From NCBI GenBank assembly GCA_903830945.1, contig CAIKVT010000024.1, positions 1 to 64,000 on the forward strand: a stretch of 64,000 nt of DNA, given 5' to 3'. The stretch comes from an uncultured Elusimicrobia bacterium (GTDB taxonomy: Bacteria; Elusimicrobiota; Elusimicrobia; UBA1565; UBA9628). The position numbers were made by a program, and so were the translations under genes. Positions within the stretch are counted from its first letter, which is position 1, and the number at the start of each line of letters is the position of its first letter. Of the stretch, positions 9,113 to 18,093 are shown in pieces. The notes beneath the pieces were generated by a model. It did not search any database, was not told the DNA's origin, and worked only from the letters and a program-made list of their open reading frames with translations.

Positions 9113-9371
9113 TTGGCGGGCGCCCACTCGGCGGGGCGCCTGCCAACGATCTGGCGGGGACTCACTCGGCGGAGTCCTCGCCAAAGATATGGTGGGGGCC
9201 CACTCGGCGGGGTCCCCACCAAAGATCTGGCGGGGACTCACTCGGCGGGGTCCTCGCCAAAGATATGGTGGGGCCCACTCGGCGGGGTCCCCACCAAAGA
9301 TCTGGCGGGGACTCACTCGGCGGGGTCCTCGCCAAAGATATGGTGGGGGCCCACTCGGCGGGGCTCCCACC
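9113..9371 (+). repeat. array of seven tandem hairpins between rsmH and ftsL
   Basis: Seven imperfect palindromes start at 9113, 9152, 9190, 9228, 9266, 9303 and 9341, a period of 37-39 bp. Each has the identical 10-nt loop CACTCGGCGG flanked by 10-12 bp stems. Units 2, 4 and 6 have a TGGCGGGGACT-type 5' arm, and units 3, 5 and 7 a TGGTGGGG(G)CC arm. The 3' arms change to match, so pairing is kept, with a few G-T pairs. Unit 1 has a third stem (TTGGCGGGCGCC). Spacers are 5-6 nt and alternate AAGATA and AAGATC. No stop codons interrupt two of the forward frames. There is no Cas gene, and nothing resembles unique CRISPR spacers. Confidence 0.93.
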
Positions 9372-9436
9372 GAGGATTTAGAGTTAATGGTAGAATGTTT
9401 CTGGCCTCCGCCAGCGCAATTGCAGCGGAGCCTCTC

Positions 9437-9850
9437 GTGAGTCAACGTCTGCATGCAGATACCCAACGGCGCCGAGTCTATTGGTTCGTCGCTACCGGGA
9501 TATTCCTGATGGCCCTGGTCTGGCAACACGTCGAGGCCACCCGTCTGGGCTACCGCGTCGAAAGCGCCCGGCAGCATATCCTCGCCATACGGTGCTCCAA
9601 CGGGGCATTGCGCATGCAGCTGGAAACCATACTATCCCCGGCCAATCTTGCCGCCCAAGCCAGGGGCCGTCTGGGCATGACGCTGGCCACGCCGCAGTCT
9701 TTTCGCAGCAGCGACGCAACGACCGCCACGACGTCACGGACAGGCTTTCTTTACCGCCTGATCTCGCGGACGCGCCGCACCTTGCGGGAGTGGAAAACAC
9801 TCACCCTCCAGGCACGCCGCCTCCCAAGGCGCCGCTCACTCACAGGCTGA
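9437..9850 (+). CDS. ftsL: cell division protein FtsL-like
   Basis: A small bitopic division protein that, in known systems, joins FtsB/FtsQ and activates FtsWI. This 137-aa product has a cytoplasmic stretch, one TM segment (VYWFVATGIFLMALVWQHV, about residues 18-36) and a periplasmic coiled-coil-like part. The periplasmic part includes LETILSPANLAAQARGRLGM, a pattern common in FtsL. GTG 9437 is chosen because GGAG lies 6 nt upstream. ATG 9395 is a possible earlier start, and the frame stays open back through the hairpin array to 9113. Assignment rests on topology and position between rsmH and ftsI. Confidence 0.82.
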   Translation: MSQRLHADTQRRRVYWFVATGIFLMALVWQHVEATRLGYRVESARQHILAIRCSNGALRMQLETILSPANLAAQARGRLGMTLATPQSFRSSDATTATTSRTGFLYRLISRTRRTLREWKTLTLQARRLPRRRSLTG

Positions 9851-9860
9851 GGCCAGCGGC

Positions 9861-11594
9861 GTGGACCTGCATGCACGCCTATCCGCGGTGGCCGTGCTTT
9901 GCCTCCTGCCCCTGGCTCCGCTCACCGTCCGCCTGGCCCACCTCCAGGTGATGCAGCACAACCGTATCGAATCAAAGGTCGAAGTAGAAGTCCTGCGCAC
10001 CATAGAAGAATCCATCCCGCGTGCCGATATCCAAGACCGCCGCGGCCGCCTGCTGGCCAAATCCGTCCCATACTGGTCCTGTTTCGTGGGACGCTCACGA
10101 CTGCCCGTTTCTCGTCAAGCCCTAGCCGGCGAATTGGCGCGTCTGCTGAGCATGACCGAGGCAGATGTATCCCGCCGACTGCAAGGCCAGGACCGCGAGC
10201 GAGGGATCAAAAACGATCTCGAACCCGCAGAACTCATCGCGCTCTCCCAAGCCAGGCTCGCAGGAAAACGGCTCACAGAACACGGCGTGGGAGTACGGCT
10301 GAACTACCGACGCTTCTACCCCAACGGAGACCTCGGGCGCAGCGTCCTTGGCCTGGTCGGGGCCGAACAGAACGGCCTCTCGGGCTTGGAACTCACCTTC
10401 GCAGAGCGTCTCAAGGGACGGCCGCGTCGTCTCGCCTACGTCCGCGACGGGTCCGGCCACGCCATCTACCGCAGCGCCGAAAGTGCCGCCGAATCGCCCC
10501 AACCCCTGCGCCTCACCATAGACCGCGACGTCCAGTTCCACGCCGAGGAAGTCCTGCGCCAGGCCGACGAGCAGTTCCATGCCAAGGGCGGCACGATCGT
10601 GGTTCTCGACCCGGACACCTCCGAAGTCCTGGCCATGGCGGCGGACCCCGCCGACCCTCTGAGAAATGTCGTAGTCCAGGATACCTACGAGCCCGGATCG
10701 ACTTTCAAGATGGTCACCGCCGCCGCCGCGCTCAACGAATCCCTAGTCAAGGAGTCCGATACCTTCTTCTGCGAGAACGGCACTTACGAGGTATCGCCCG
10801 GCGTGTTCATCCACGACCATGAACCGGCCGGGACCTTGAATCTCCAAGGCATACTCGAGCATTCTTCCAACATCGGCGCCGCGAAGGTCGTCGAGCGAGT
10901 CGGGGCCATGCGTTTCTACCGCTACAGCCGCGCCTTCGGCTTCGACATCAAGACCGGGGTCTCCCTGCCCGGCGAGACCGCGGGGGAGATGAAGCCTCTG
11001 GCCGGGCTCACACGCGTGGTCCTGGCCGCCTCATCCTACGGCTATGGCATCGGGGTCAGCGCCTTGCAGGTGGCCAACGCGTACAATGCCGTGGCCGGCG
11101 GCGGCCTGCTCAGCGAGCCGGCCGTCGTCTGCGACGACGGCGAGCCGGGAAGCGCCGCCCTTGAGGGGCAGGCGTTCTCCTTCCCCGCAGAAAGCCCCGC
11201 GACCCCGTGCCGCCGACCGGTCCGCGTACGCCGGGTCATCTCCGAGGACACGGCCCGGACCCTGTCACGGATGCTGGAAAGCGTCGTCGAGAACGGCACG
11301 GGCACGAGCGCGCGAATCCCAGGCTACCGCGTCGCAGGCAAGACCGGCACGGCCCGAAAAGTGGACCCCCGCACCAGGAAGTATTCGAGCAACGCCTACA
11401 TGGCCTCCTTCGTGGGCTTCCTGCCCCTGAGCCGGCCGCGCTGGACAATTCTGGTCGTCATCGACGAACCCAAAGGCCAGTACTACGGGGCCCAAGTCGC
11501 GGCGCCGGTCTTCGCCCAACTCGGCCGCCGGCTGCTCGCCATGGCCGGGGTTCCCCCAGACCAACCCGCGGCCCTCGCCGTCCTGCGCCCTTGA
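9861..11594 (+). CDS. ftsI: peptidoglycan D,D-transpeptidase FtsI (PBP3-like)
   Basis: The septal class B penicillin-binding protein that cross-links peptidoglycan together with FtsW. The 577 aa have an N-terminal TM anchor, a dimerisation/pedestal domain with IPRADIQDRRGRLLA, and a transpeptidase domain. The active-site motifs are STFK (S280), SSN (S335) and KTGT (K494). About 25 residues near 425-450 (DDGEPGSAALEGQAFSFPAE) look like an insertion and coincide with the dispersed repeat at 11142-11189. GTG is the best available start. The stop overlaps murE as TTGA. Confidence 0.95.
   Translation: MDLHARLSAVAVLCLLPLAPLTVRLAHLQVMQHNRIESKVEVEVLRTIEESIPRADIQDRRGRLLAKSVPYWSCFVGRSRLPVSRQALAGELARLLSMTEADVSRRLQGQDRERGIKNDLEPAELIALSQARLAGKRLTEHGVGVRLNYRRFYPNGDLGRSVLGLVGAEQNGLSGLELTFAERLKGRPRRLAYVRDGSGHAIYRSAESAAESPQPLRLTIDRDVQFHAEEVLRQADEQFHAKGGTIVVLDPDTSEVLAMAADPADPLRNVVVQDTYEPGSTFKMVTAAAALNESLVKESDTFFCENGTYEVSPGVFIHDHEPAGTLNLQGILEHSSNIGAAKVVERVGAMRFYRYSRAFGFDIKTGVSLPGETAGEMKPLAGLTRVVLAASSYGYGIGVSALQVANAYNAVAGGGLLSEPAVVCDDGEPGSAALEGQAFSFPAESPATPCRRPVRVRRVISEDTARTLSRMLESVVENGTGTSARIPGYRVAGKTGTARKVDPRTRKYSSNAYMASFVGFLPLSRPRWTILVVIDEPKGQYYGAQVAAPVFAQLGRRLLAMAGVPPDQPAALAVLRP
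11142..11189 (-). repeat. dispersed structured element, ftsI copy (reverse orientation)
   Basis: Read on the minus strand, this stretch contains GGGGAAGGAGAACGCCTG, followed by a short hairpin (GCCC, loop CTCAA, GGGC). The block GGAGAACGCCTG is identical to priA copy A. The minus-strand translation would give GKENACPS, as in PriA, but here the element lies antisense to the gene and encodes LEGQAFSFPAE instead. It falls in a variable loop of FtsI. The second hairpin of the element is poorly kept in this copy. Confidence 0.65.
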
Positions 11595-13093
11595 AGCTCT
11601 CCGAACTCCTGCGCCATGCCCGCGCCCTGCGCGTCGCGGGTCCGACCGACACCGAGGTACAAGACCTGCGCCACGACTCGCGCGCGATCCGGCCGGGAGA
11701 CCTGTTCTTCGCACTGCCCGGCTCCAAGACCGACGGCAACCGCCACGCGCGCCAAGCCGTGGCCGCCGGCGCGGTCGCGGTGGTCAGCGAGCTCGAGCCT
11801 CCGCCCGCTCCGGTGAGCCTGCCGGCCGCCTGGATCCAGGTTTCAGATGCGGCCCTGGCCATGGGCCGCATGGCGGACGACTTTTTCTGCCATCCCTCCG
11901 GGGCGCTGACCGTCGTAGGCGTGACCGGCACCAACGGAAAAACCACCACGACCTACTTCCTTGAGTCCATCATCAGGGCCGCCGGAGGCAGGCCAGGAGT
12001 GGTCGGCACCGTCGACTACCGCCTGGACGGCCGCGCCATCTCCGCCGCCCCCAACACCACGCCGGTGGCCTTGGAACTGCAACGCCTCCTGGCGCGATTC
12101 CGCGACGCGGGCGCCACGTTGGCGGCTCTGGAGGTCTCCTCGCACGCACTGGCTCTCAAACGCGTGGAAGAGCTCTCCTTCGACGCGGCCGTCTTCACCA
12201 ACCTTGCCAGCGACCACCTGGATTTCCACAAGACCCGGGATGGATATCTGGAAGCCAAGCTCCACCTCTTTGAGCTGCTCACCAGGCCCGGCACAGCCAA
12301 ACCCCGCAGATTCGCGGTCATCAATGCCGACGACCCGGCCGCCCGGGCCGTAATCCGGGCCGCGGCCGGCTCAAAAATAGTGCTCTACGGCCTCCAAGCC
12401 GAAGCCCAGGTCCGTGCCGCAGACCTGAAGATGGATGCTCGCGGGACCCATTTCAACATCCTGTGGGAAGGAAGGCGCCTGCCGGCGCGCATCTGCCTAA
12501 CCGCGCAGCACAACGTCGCCAACGCACTCGCCGCAGCCGCCGCGGCGCTGTCCTTGGGCTTCCCGGAAGAAGCGATCCTCCAGGGCCTCTGCGCCCTGGA
12601 GAGCGTTCCCGGCCGGCTGGAGCCTATAGAGGCCGGCCAAGACTTCACGGTCCTGGTGGACTACGCCCACACAGCCAGCGCCGTGGAGACGGTACTGGGC
12701 CACCTCGCCCAAGTCCCGCATCGGCGCCTCATCACGGTTTTCGGCTGCGGGGGGGACCGCGACCGCTCCAAGCGCGGCCCCATGGGGGTCGCGGCTTGCG
12801 GCCGCAGCGACTTCGCTCTGCTGACCAGCGACAACCCCCGCTCCGAAGATCCCCTGGCCATCATCGCCGACATCGAGGCCGGATTGCGGACGGCAGGCCT
12901 AAAAAATTATAAGATTGAACCAGACCGCAGCCGGGCCATCGCTCTGGCCGTGAACATGGCTGGCCCCGAAGATATCGTTCTCATCGCGGGCAAGGGCCAT
13001 GAAGCCGTTCAGTTGCTCAAGGACCGCGCCGAGGCCTTCGACGACCGGGAGGCCGCCCGCGAAGCATTGCGCAAGCGAAACTCGAAAAGATGA
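11591..13093 (+). CDS. murE: UDP-MurNAc-tripeptide synthetase MurE (meso-DAP type)
   Basis: A cytoplasmic Mur ligase adding the third amino acid of the stem peptide to UDP-MurNAc-L-Ala-D-Glu. The 500 aa start at TTG 11591, which overlaps the ftsI stop as TTGA. The N-terminal domain has LRHDSRAIRPGDLFFALPG. The ATP site GTNGKTTTTYF has its lysine at residue 117. VDYAHTASAVE, FGCGGDRDRSKR and DNPRSEDP (D414-P419) follow. The DNPR motif is the known signature for meso-diaminopimelate as substrate. Next in the operon is murF, overlapping by ATGA. Confidence 0.96.
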   Translation: MKLSELLRHARALRVAGPTDTEVQDLRHDSRAIRPGDLFFALPGSKTDGNRHARQAVAAGAVAVVSELEPPPAPVSLPAAWIQVSDAALAMGRMADDFFCHPSGALTVVGVTGTNGKTTTTYFLESIIRAAGGRPGVVGTVDYRLDGRAISAAPNTTPVALELQRLLARFRDAGATLAALEVSSHALALKRVEELSFDAAVFTNLASDHLDFHKTRDGYLEAKLHLFELLTRPGTAKPRRFAVINADDPAARAVIRAAAGSKIVLYGLQAEAQVRAADLKMDARGTHFNILWEGRRLPARICLTAQHNVANALAAAAAALSLGFPEEAILQGLCALESVPGRLEPIEAGQDFTVLVDYAHTASAVETVLGHLAQVPHRRLITVFGCGGDRDRSKRGPMGVAACGRSDFALLTSDNPRSEDPLAIIADIEAGLRTAGLKNYKIEPDRSRAIALAVNMAGPEDIVLIAGKGHEAVQLLKDRAEAFDDREAAREALRKRNSKR

Positions 13094-14460
13094 AACTAGA
13101 GATGACGTGGGACGAGCTGGCTCGGGCCGCGGGAGGCAAACTCCTGCGCGGCGATCTGGGCCGGGGTGTTGGTCCCATCTGTACGGACACCCGCACCCTC
13201 CAGGCGGGAGATGTCTTCTGGGCGCTCCAGGGCCCGCGATTCGACGCCCACGATCTGCTCACCAAGGACCTGGCCGCCAAGGCCTCGGGCTGGATCATGG
13301 CCCTGGGCAGGCTGCCGCCGTCCACCGCCGCCCCGGACCACGTCGTAGTCGTCCCGGACACCCTCAAAGCCCTGCAGGCCCTGGCCGCCCATCATCGCCG
13401 CCGCTTCGATATCCCGATAGTCGGCATCACCGGCTCCAACGGCAAGACCACGACCAAGGAAATGCTCCTTTGCATCTGCCGGCGCGTGGGAGCGACTTGC
13501 GCCACCTTGGGCAACCACAACAACCAGATCGGCGTGCCCCTCTCCGTTCTGGAGCTGACCGAGGAACACCGCTACGGCATATTCGAGCTAGCCGATTCCA
13601 AACCGGGCGATATCGCCGAGGTGGCGCGCATCGCGCACCCGACACTCGCGGTCATCACCAATCTTGGGCCCGACCACCTGGAGTTCTATGGGACCATGGA
13701 AAAGAACTTCCAGACAAAGGCCGAGCTCATCGAAGCATTAAGAGAAGAAGGCCAAGCAGTCATCAATATCGATGACCCCTGGCTGGCAGGCTTGGAACCC
13801 CGCCTGGGCAGCCGCGCCGTAACCTTCGGCACTAATGCGCGCGCCCGGGTGTCTCTGGCCGGAGAGGGAGAGCTCATCATCGACCGCCACCGCGTCAAAG
13901 TGGCCCTGCACACCTTCGGACTCCTGTCCCGCTACAACGCGGCTGCGGCCGCGGCTGCGGCCTGGGCCCTGGGCATCCCGCGGGAAGCCATCCGGAAAGG
14001 CCTGGAAGACTACCGGCCGGCGCACTGGCGAATGGAGCCCATGCGCCATGCCTCAGGCTGCTCGGTCATCTTCGACGCCTACAACGCCAACCCGGCCTCC
14101 ATGCGGGCCGCCATCGAGGCCTTCTGCGAGGAGTTCTCCAAGCAGGCGAAGGTGCTGGTGCTGGGAGACATGCGGGAGCTCGGCCCGGAATCGACCCGGT
14201 TCCACAAGGAGCTCGGCGAATGGCTAGCGACTTTGCCCTTGAGCGCGGTCTATCTCGCAGGCCCCGAGATCCAGCCCACTTTCCAGGCGCTCTCCGACGC
14301 CAAGCCAGGCTTCCGAGTCCGGCACGGCTCGGCCCCCGAGGCCTGGCTCGCGGACCTGCGCCGCGACTGCGCCAAGGGGACTGCCGTGCTGTTCAAGGCA
14401 TCCCGCGCCATGCGCTTCGAGGACGTCGCCGCGGACCTGCAGATGCAAGCGATCTCGTGA
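13090..14460 (+). CDS. murF: UDP-MurNAc-tripeptide--D-Ala-D-Ala ligase MurF
   Basis: The Mur ligase that attaches D-Ala-D-Ala to the tripeptide precursor in the cytoplasm. The 456 aa start at ATG 13090, overlapping the murE stop. Motifs include DTRTLQAGDVFWALQG in the N-terminal domain, the P-loop GITGSNGKTTTKEM, GNHNNQIGVPLSVLEL, and the central NLGPDHLEFYG. The C-terminal domain has FDAYNANPASMRAAIEAF and VLGDMRELG, both typical of MurF. The protein is full length and no key residue appears lost. Confidence 0.96.
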   Translation: MKLEMTWDELARAAGGKLLRGDLGRGVGPICTDTRTLQAGDVFWALQGPRFDAHDLLTKDLAAKASGWIMALGRLPPSTAAPDHVVVVPDTLKALQALAAHHRRRFDIPIVGITGSNGKTTTKEMLLCICRRVGATCATLGNHNNQIGVPLSVLELTEEHRYGIFELADSKPGDIAEVARIAHPTLAVITNLGPDHLEFYGTMEKNFQTKAELIEALREEGQAVINIDDPWLAGLEPRLGSRAVTFGTNARARVSLAGEGELIIDRHRVKVALHTFGLLSRYNAAAAAAAAWALGIPREAIRKGLEDYRPAHWRMEPMRHASGCSVIFDAYNANPASMRAAIEAFCEEFSKQAKVLVLGDMRELGPESTRFHKELGEWLATLPLSAVYLAGPEIQPTFQALSDAKPGFRVRHGSAPEAWLADLRRDCAKGTAVLFKASRAMRFEDVAADLQMQAIS

Positions 14461-14467
14461 ACCAGAG

Positions 14468-15553
14468 ATGCTCCACTATCTAGCCTCCCTGCGGCCCCTC
14501 TGGGGAGCGCTCAACGTCTTCCAGTACATCACCTTCCGGGCCGGAGGCGCGGCGCTGACCTCACTGGCCGCCTCGCTGCTGCTGGGGCCGCGGCTCATCA
14601 AGTCGCTGCGCGCCCGCAAGATCGGACAGGTCCAACGCACGGACGGGCCCCAGAGCCACCTCAGCAAGCACGGCACCCCCACCATGGGCGGCTTGCTCAT
14701 CTTCCTCACTTTGGCGGGCTCGGCCCTGCTCTGGATGCGCTGGGACAACCGCTTCACCTGGCTGCTGCTGGGCGTCACCGTCATCCTGGCCGCGGTCGGC
14801 TTCTGGGACGACTACGCCAAGCTCGTCCTCAAGGACCCGCGGGGCATCCCTTCGCGCACCAAGTTCATCGTGCAAGTGGGTCTGGCCCTGGCCGTGGTCC
14901 TATATTTGGCGGTATCTCCGCCCAACGCACAGTTCTCCACGACCGTCAACGTCCCCTACGCCAAAGAGCTCTTCTGGGACCTGCGCACCCTCTACTTCGT
15001 CCTGGCCGCGCTCATGATCGTGGGCTCCTCCAACGCCGTCAACCTCACCGACGGCCTCGACGGACTCGCGGCGGGCAGCATCATCTCCTGCGCCATCACC
15101 TACGGGGCCTTCGCCTACGTGTCCGGCAACGTCAAGTTCGCGGCCTACCTGCGCATCATCCACGTCGAGGGCGCGGGAGAGATCACCGTTCTACTGGCGG
15201 CCCTGGCCGGCGCCTGCCTAGGATTTTTATGGTTCAACTCCTACCCGGCCCAGATGTTCATGGGCGACACCGGCTCGCTCTTCCTGGGCGGCATCATCGC
15301 CGTGGTCTCGCTGTGCGTCAAGCAGGAGCTCCTGCTGCCCGTCGTGGGCGGTGTCTTCGTCGTGGAAACGCTCTCCGTCATCCTGCAGATGAGCTCCTAC
15401 AAGCTGCGCAAAGGCAAGCGCATCTTCAAAATGGCCCCGCTGCATCATCATTTCGAGTTGATCGGGGTGGCCGAGCCCAAGGTCACGGTACGGTTCTGGA
15501 TCGTGAGCATCGTGCTCATGCTCGCGGCCCTGGCCTCCCTGAAGATCCGATGA
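14468..15553 (+). CDS. mraY: phospho-N-acetylmuramoyl-pentapeptide transferase MraY
   Basis: An integral membrane enzyme making lipid I from UDP-MurNAc-pentapeptide and undecaprenyl phosphate. The 361 aa have about ten TM segments. Signatures are QRTDGPQSHLSKHGTPTMGG, the Mg-binding GFWDDYAKLVLKD, SSNAVNLTDGLDGLA, MGDTGSLFLGG and the late FKMAPLHHHFELIG. The gene starts 7 bp after murF, and the 3' end overlaps murD by ATGA. Confidence 0.97.
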   Translation: MLHYLASLRPLWGALNVFQYITFRAGGAALTSLAASLLLGPRLIKSLRARKIGQVQRTDGPQSHLSKHGTPTMGGLLIFLTLAGSALLWMRWDNRFTWLLLGVTVILAAVGFWDDYAKLVLKDPRGIPSRTKFIVQVGLALAVVLYLAVSPPNAQFSTTVNVPYAKELFWDLRTLYFVLAALMIVGSSNAVNLTDGLDGLAAGSIISCAITYGAFAYVSGNVKFAAYLRIIHVEGAGEITVLLAALAGACLGFLWFNSYPAQMFMGDTGSLFLGGIIAVVSLCVKQELLLPVVGGVFVVETLSVILQMSSYKLRKGKRIFKMAPLHHHFELIGVAEPKVTVRFWIVSIVLMLAALASLKIR

Positions 15554-16914
15554 GCTTCATCCCCAAGGCGTACCGCGGCAAGACAGCGGCCATCCTCGGC
15601 CTGGGGAAATCCGGGCTGGCGGTCGCGCGGCTGCTCCAGGGAAAGGGCTTCAAGGTCTTGGTCAGCGACAAAAGGCCCCGCAAGGATGTCAAAGCCGCGC
15701 TCGGCCGCCTGGCCGCCCGCGTCCACTATGAAGGGGGCGGCCACAGCGCCCACCTGCGCAAGGCCGCCTTCGCGGTGAAGAGCCCGGGCCTGCCCTCCGG
15801 CGCGCCCATCCTGGCGGAGCTGCGCGAGGCTCACGTCCCCGTCTTCAGCGAGCTGGAGACCGCCCTGGCCTTCTGCGCCACATCCGACATCATCGCCATC
15901 ACGGGAACCAACGGCAAGACCACGACCACGGCTCTATGCGCCGAGATCTTCCGCGCCGGCCTGCCGCGCGGCCGGCGCGCCCTGATGGCCGGCAACATCG
16001 GCACGCCGGTCTCCGAAGCGGTCCAGCAGGCCAAAGGCAAGGACGCACTGGTCCTGGAGGTCTCCAGCTACCAGCTCGAGGACAGCCGCTCCTTCCATCC
16101 CCGGGCCGCAGCCTTGCTCAACATCACCACTGACCACGTCGACCACCACGGCAGCATGCAGGCCTACATCGAGGCCAAGGTCAAGGTCTTTAACGAGCAG
16201 CGAGAGGATGATTTCTGCGTGTTCAACGCGGAGGACCCCTTGGTCCGGAAACTCTCGCGGCGCTGCCATTGCCGCCGGCTCTATTTCGGCGGGAAGGGCG
16301 CCTACAGCCATGCCTGGGTCGAAGGCGGGAAGATCAAGGTCCGGCTGCCCGGAGAAAAACCCGCGGCCTTCGTCCCTCCCTCCCTGCCCGGAGCCCACAA
16401 TCTAGAGAACGCCATGGCCGCGGTCCTGCTCGGCCTGGGCTGGGGCCTCAAACCCATGGCCATCCAGAAAGCCCTCAAATCATTCCGGGGCGTGCCGCAC
16501 CGCCTGGAAGAGGCGGGCACGGTACGCGGCATCCGCTGCGTCAACGATTCCAAAGCCACCAACGTGGACTCCACCATGGTGGCGCTCAAGACATTCTCTC
16601 AGAAGAGCGTATTGCTGATCCTGGGAGGCCTGCACAAGGGCAGCCCTTACAACCCCCTGCAGTCACTCATTGGATCCGTGGTCAAGGGCATACTGACCAT
16701 CGGCAGCGCCGCGGCCAAGGTGGAGGATGACCTGAGCGGCCTGGCGCCCATCTTCCCCTGCGGGGACCTCAAAACCGCCTTCGCAACGGCTCTTGATATC
16801 GGGGCCCCGGGAGATGTGCTCCTGCTTTCGCCGGCCTGCGCTTCCTTCGACCAGTTCCGGGACTTCGAGGACCGCGGCGACCAGTTCAAAGCCCTGGTCA
16901 AAGCCGCCAGGTAA
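15550..16914 (+). CDS. murD: UDP-MurNAc-L-alanine--D-glutamate ligase MurD
   Basis: A cytoplasmic Mur ligase adding D-Glu to UDP-MurNAc-L-Ala. The 454 aa start at ATG 15550 in the mraY stop overlap. The N-terminal Rossmann-like domain has AAILGLGKSGLAVARLL, the P-loop is AITGTNGKTTTTALC, and LEVSSYQLEDSRSFHPRAAALLNITTDHVDHHG follows in short conserved blocks. The C-terminal domain has CVNDSKATNVDSTMVALK and LLLSPACASFDQFRDFEDRG, which are diagnostic for MurD. Confidence 0.96.
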   Translation: MSFIPKAYRGKTAAILGLGKSGLAVARLLQGKGFKVLVSDKRPRKDVKAALGRLAARVHYEGGGHSAHLRKAAFAVKSPGLPSGAPILAELREAHVPVFSELETALAFCATSDIIAITGTNGKTTTTALCAEIFRAGLPRGRRALMAGNIGTPVSEAVQQAKGKDALVLEVSSYQLEDSRSFHPRAAALLNITTDHVDHHGSMQAYIEAKVKVFNEQREDDFCVFNAEDPLVRKLSRRCHCRRLYFGGKGAYSHAWVEGGKIKVRLPGEKPAAFVPPSLPGAHNLENAMAAVLLGLGWGLKPMAIQKALKSFRGVPHRLEEAGTVRGIRCVNDSKATNVDSTMVALKTFSQKSVLLILGGLHKGSPYNPLQSLIGSVVKGILTIGSAAAKVEDDLSGLAPIFPCGDLKTAFATALDIGAPGDVLLLSPACASFDQFRDFEDRGDQFKALVKAAR

Positions 16915-16917
16915 CCC

Positions 16918-18093
16918 TTGCGGCGCAAGAACCCGAACGACTACGCGCTTCTGGCCCTCATCCTGGTGCTCCTTCTCGGCGGCCTGATCATGATCTTCTC
17001 CGCCAGCGCCAGTGTGGCTGAGAAAAAGTTTGGAGCGCCGTGGTTCTTCTTCAAGCGCCAGTTGCTCTGGGCGGTTCTGGGCTTAGGCGCCATGAGGTTC
17101 TTCAGCCGCCTCAACTACAACCGGCTCAAAGAGTGGGTCTGGCCGGTCTTCTTCATCACCGCCGTGACCCTCGGGGCGGTGCTGCTGGCCCCAGCCAGGG
17201 AAAACGTCCACCGTTGGCTGCCCTTGGGACCCTTCACCTTGCAGCCTTCGGAGTTCGCCAAGTACACGGCCGTGCTGTTCTTGGCCTATTACCTGGACCG
17301 CAGGCACTCGCAGGCCGCCTCGCCAGTCCGAGGATTGGTGGTGCCGGGCGTGGTGGTCTCGGTGCTTCTGCTGCTCATCGCGGCGGAACCGGACCTGGGC
17401 ACCCCGATTTTGATCTTCAGCGTAACGGTCCTACTGCTCTGGCTGGGCGGAGGCAGGCTCCTCTACCTCCTGGGGGCCGGGGCCCTGGCCGTGCCCGCGG
17501 TGGCGCTCGAAATACTCCGTCATCCCTATCGGCTGGCGCGCGTCGTCCATTATGTCTCCACCCTGCGCGGCGGCTCCGAGGCCAGCTATCAACTGGAACA
17601 GGCCGTCCTGGCAGTGGGCTCTGGAGGCTGGCTGGGCAAGGGCATCGGCGCCTCAGAGCTCAAGCTCGGCTACCTCCCGACTCCGCATACGGATTTCATC
17701 TTCCCGGTGATCTGTGAGGAACTGGGACTCGTGGGAGCTCTGGCGCTCTTAGGGCTCTTCGCGGCGTTTCTAATACGGGGCTTGCGTGTGGCCAGAAGCG
17801 CGCCTAACCTCTTCGGGTCCCTGCTGGCCGCAGGCATCACGCTCACCATCTGTCTGCAGGCCTTCATCAACGCCTGCATGTCCATCGGCCTGCTGCCCAC
17901 AAAGGGCATGCCCATGCCCTTCATCTCCTACGGCGGCTCATCGCTTCTCGTGACCTTATGCGCAGCCGGCGTCCTGCTCAACATCTCTCGGCAGTCCTCG
18001 CTGCACTCGCGCTACACGGCGCACGGGCCGCCATCGGTGAGCAAGGACGGGCCGTGGTCAGGCGCCGGGGGCCTGCCTGGGCGGAACCCATGA
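16918..18093 (+). CDS. ftsW: SEDS peptidoglycan polymerase FtsW
   Basis: A SEDS-family glycosyltransferase that polymerises lipid II at the septum with FtsI. The 391 aa start at TTG, 3 bp after the murD stop. About ten TM segments are visible. Conserved features include FSASASVAEKKFG after TM1, PLGPFTLQPSEFAKY, AAEPDLGTPILI, and the C-terminal LLPTKGMPMPFISYGGSSLL. The position between murD and murG supports FtsW over RodA. The C-terminal tail overlaps murG by ATGA. Confidence 0.95.
   Translation: MRRKNPNDYALLALILVLLLGGLIMIFSASASVAEKKFGAPWFFFKRQLLWAVLGLGAMRFFSRLNYNRLKEWVWPVFFITAVTLGAVLLAPARENVHRWLPLGPFTLQPSEFAKYTAVLFLAYYLDRRHSQAASPVRGLVVPGVVVSVLLLLIAAEPDLGTPILIFSVTVLLLWLGGGRLLYLLGAGALAVPAVALEILRHPYRLARVVHYVSTLRGGSEASYQLEQAVLAVGSGGWLGKGIGASELKLGYLPTPHTDFIFPVICEELGLVGALALLGLFAAFLIRGLRVARSAPNLFGSLLAAGITLTICLQAFINACMSIGLLPTKGMPMPFISYGGSSLLVTLCAAGVLLNISRQSSLHSRYTAHGPPSVSKDGPWSGAGGLPGRNP

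Noticed and set aside
9113-9371. CRISPR array
   Set aside because: The repeated parts are themselves palindromes, the intervals are only 5-6 nt and nearly identical, and no cas gene is present.
9096-9440. Protein-coding gene made of the hairpin repeats
   Set aside because: Open frames through the array exist on both strands only because the repeat lacks stop codons. The peptides are Gly/Arg/Ser-rich products of a 38-bp period and shift frame from unit to unit.
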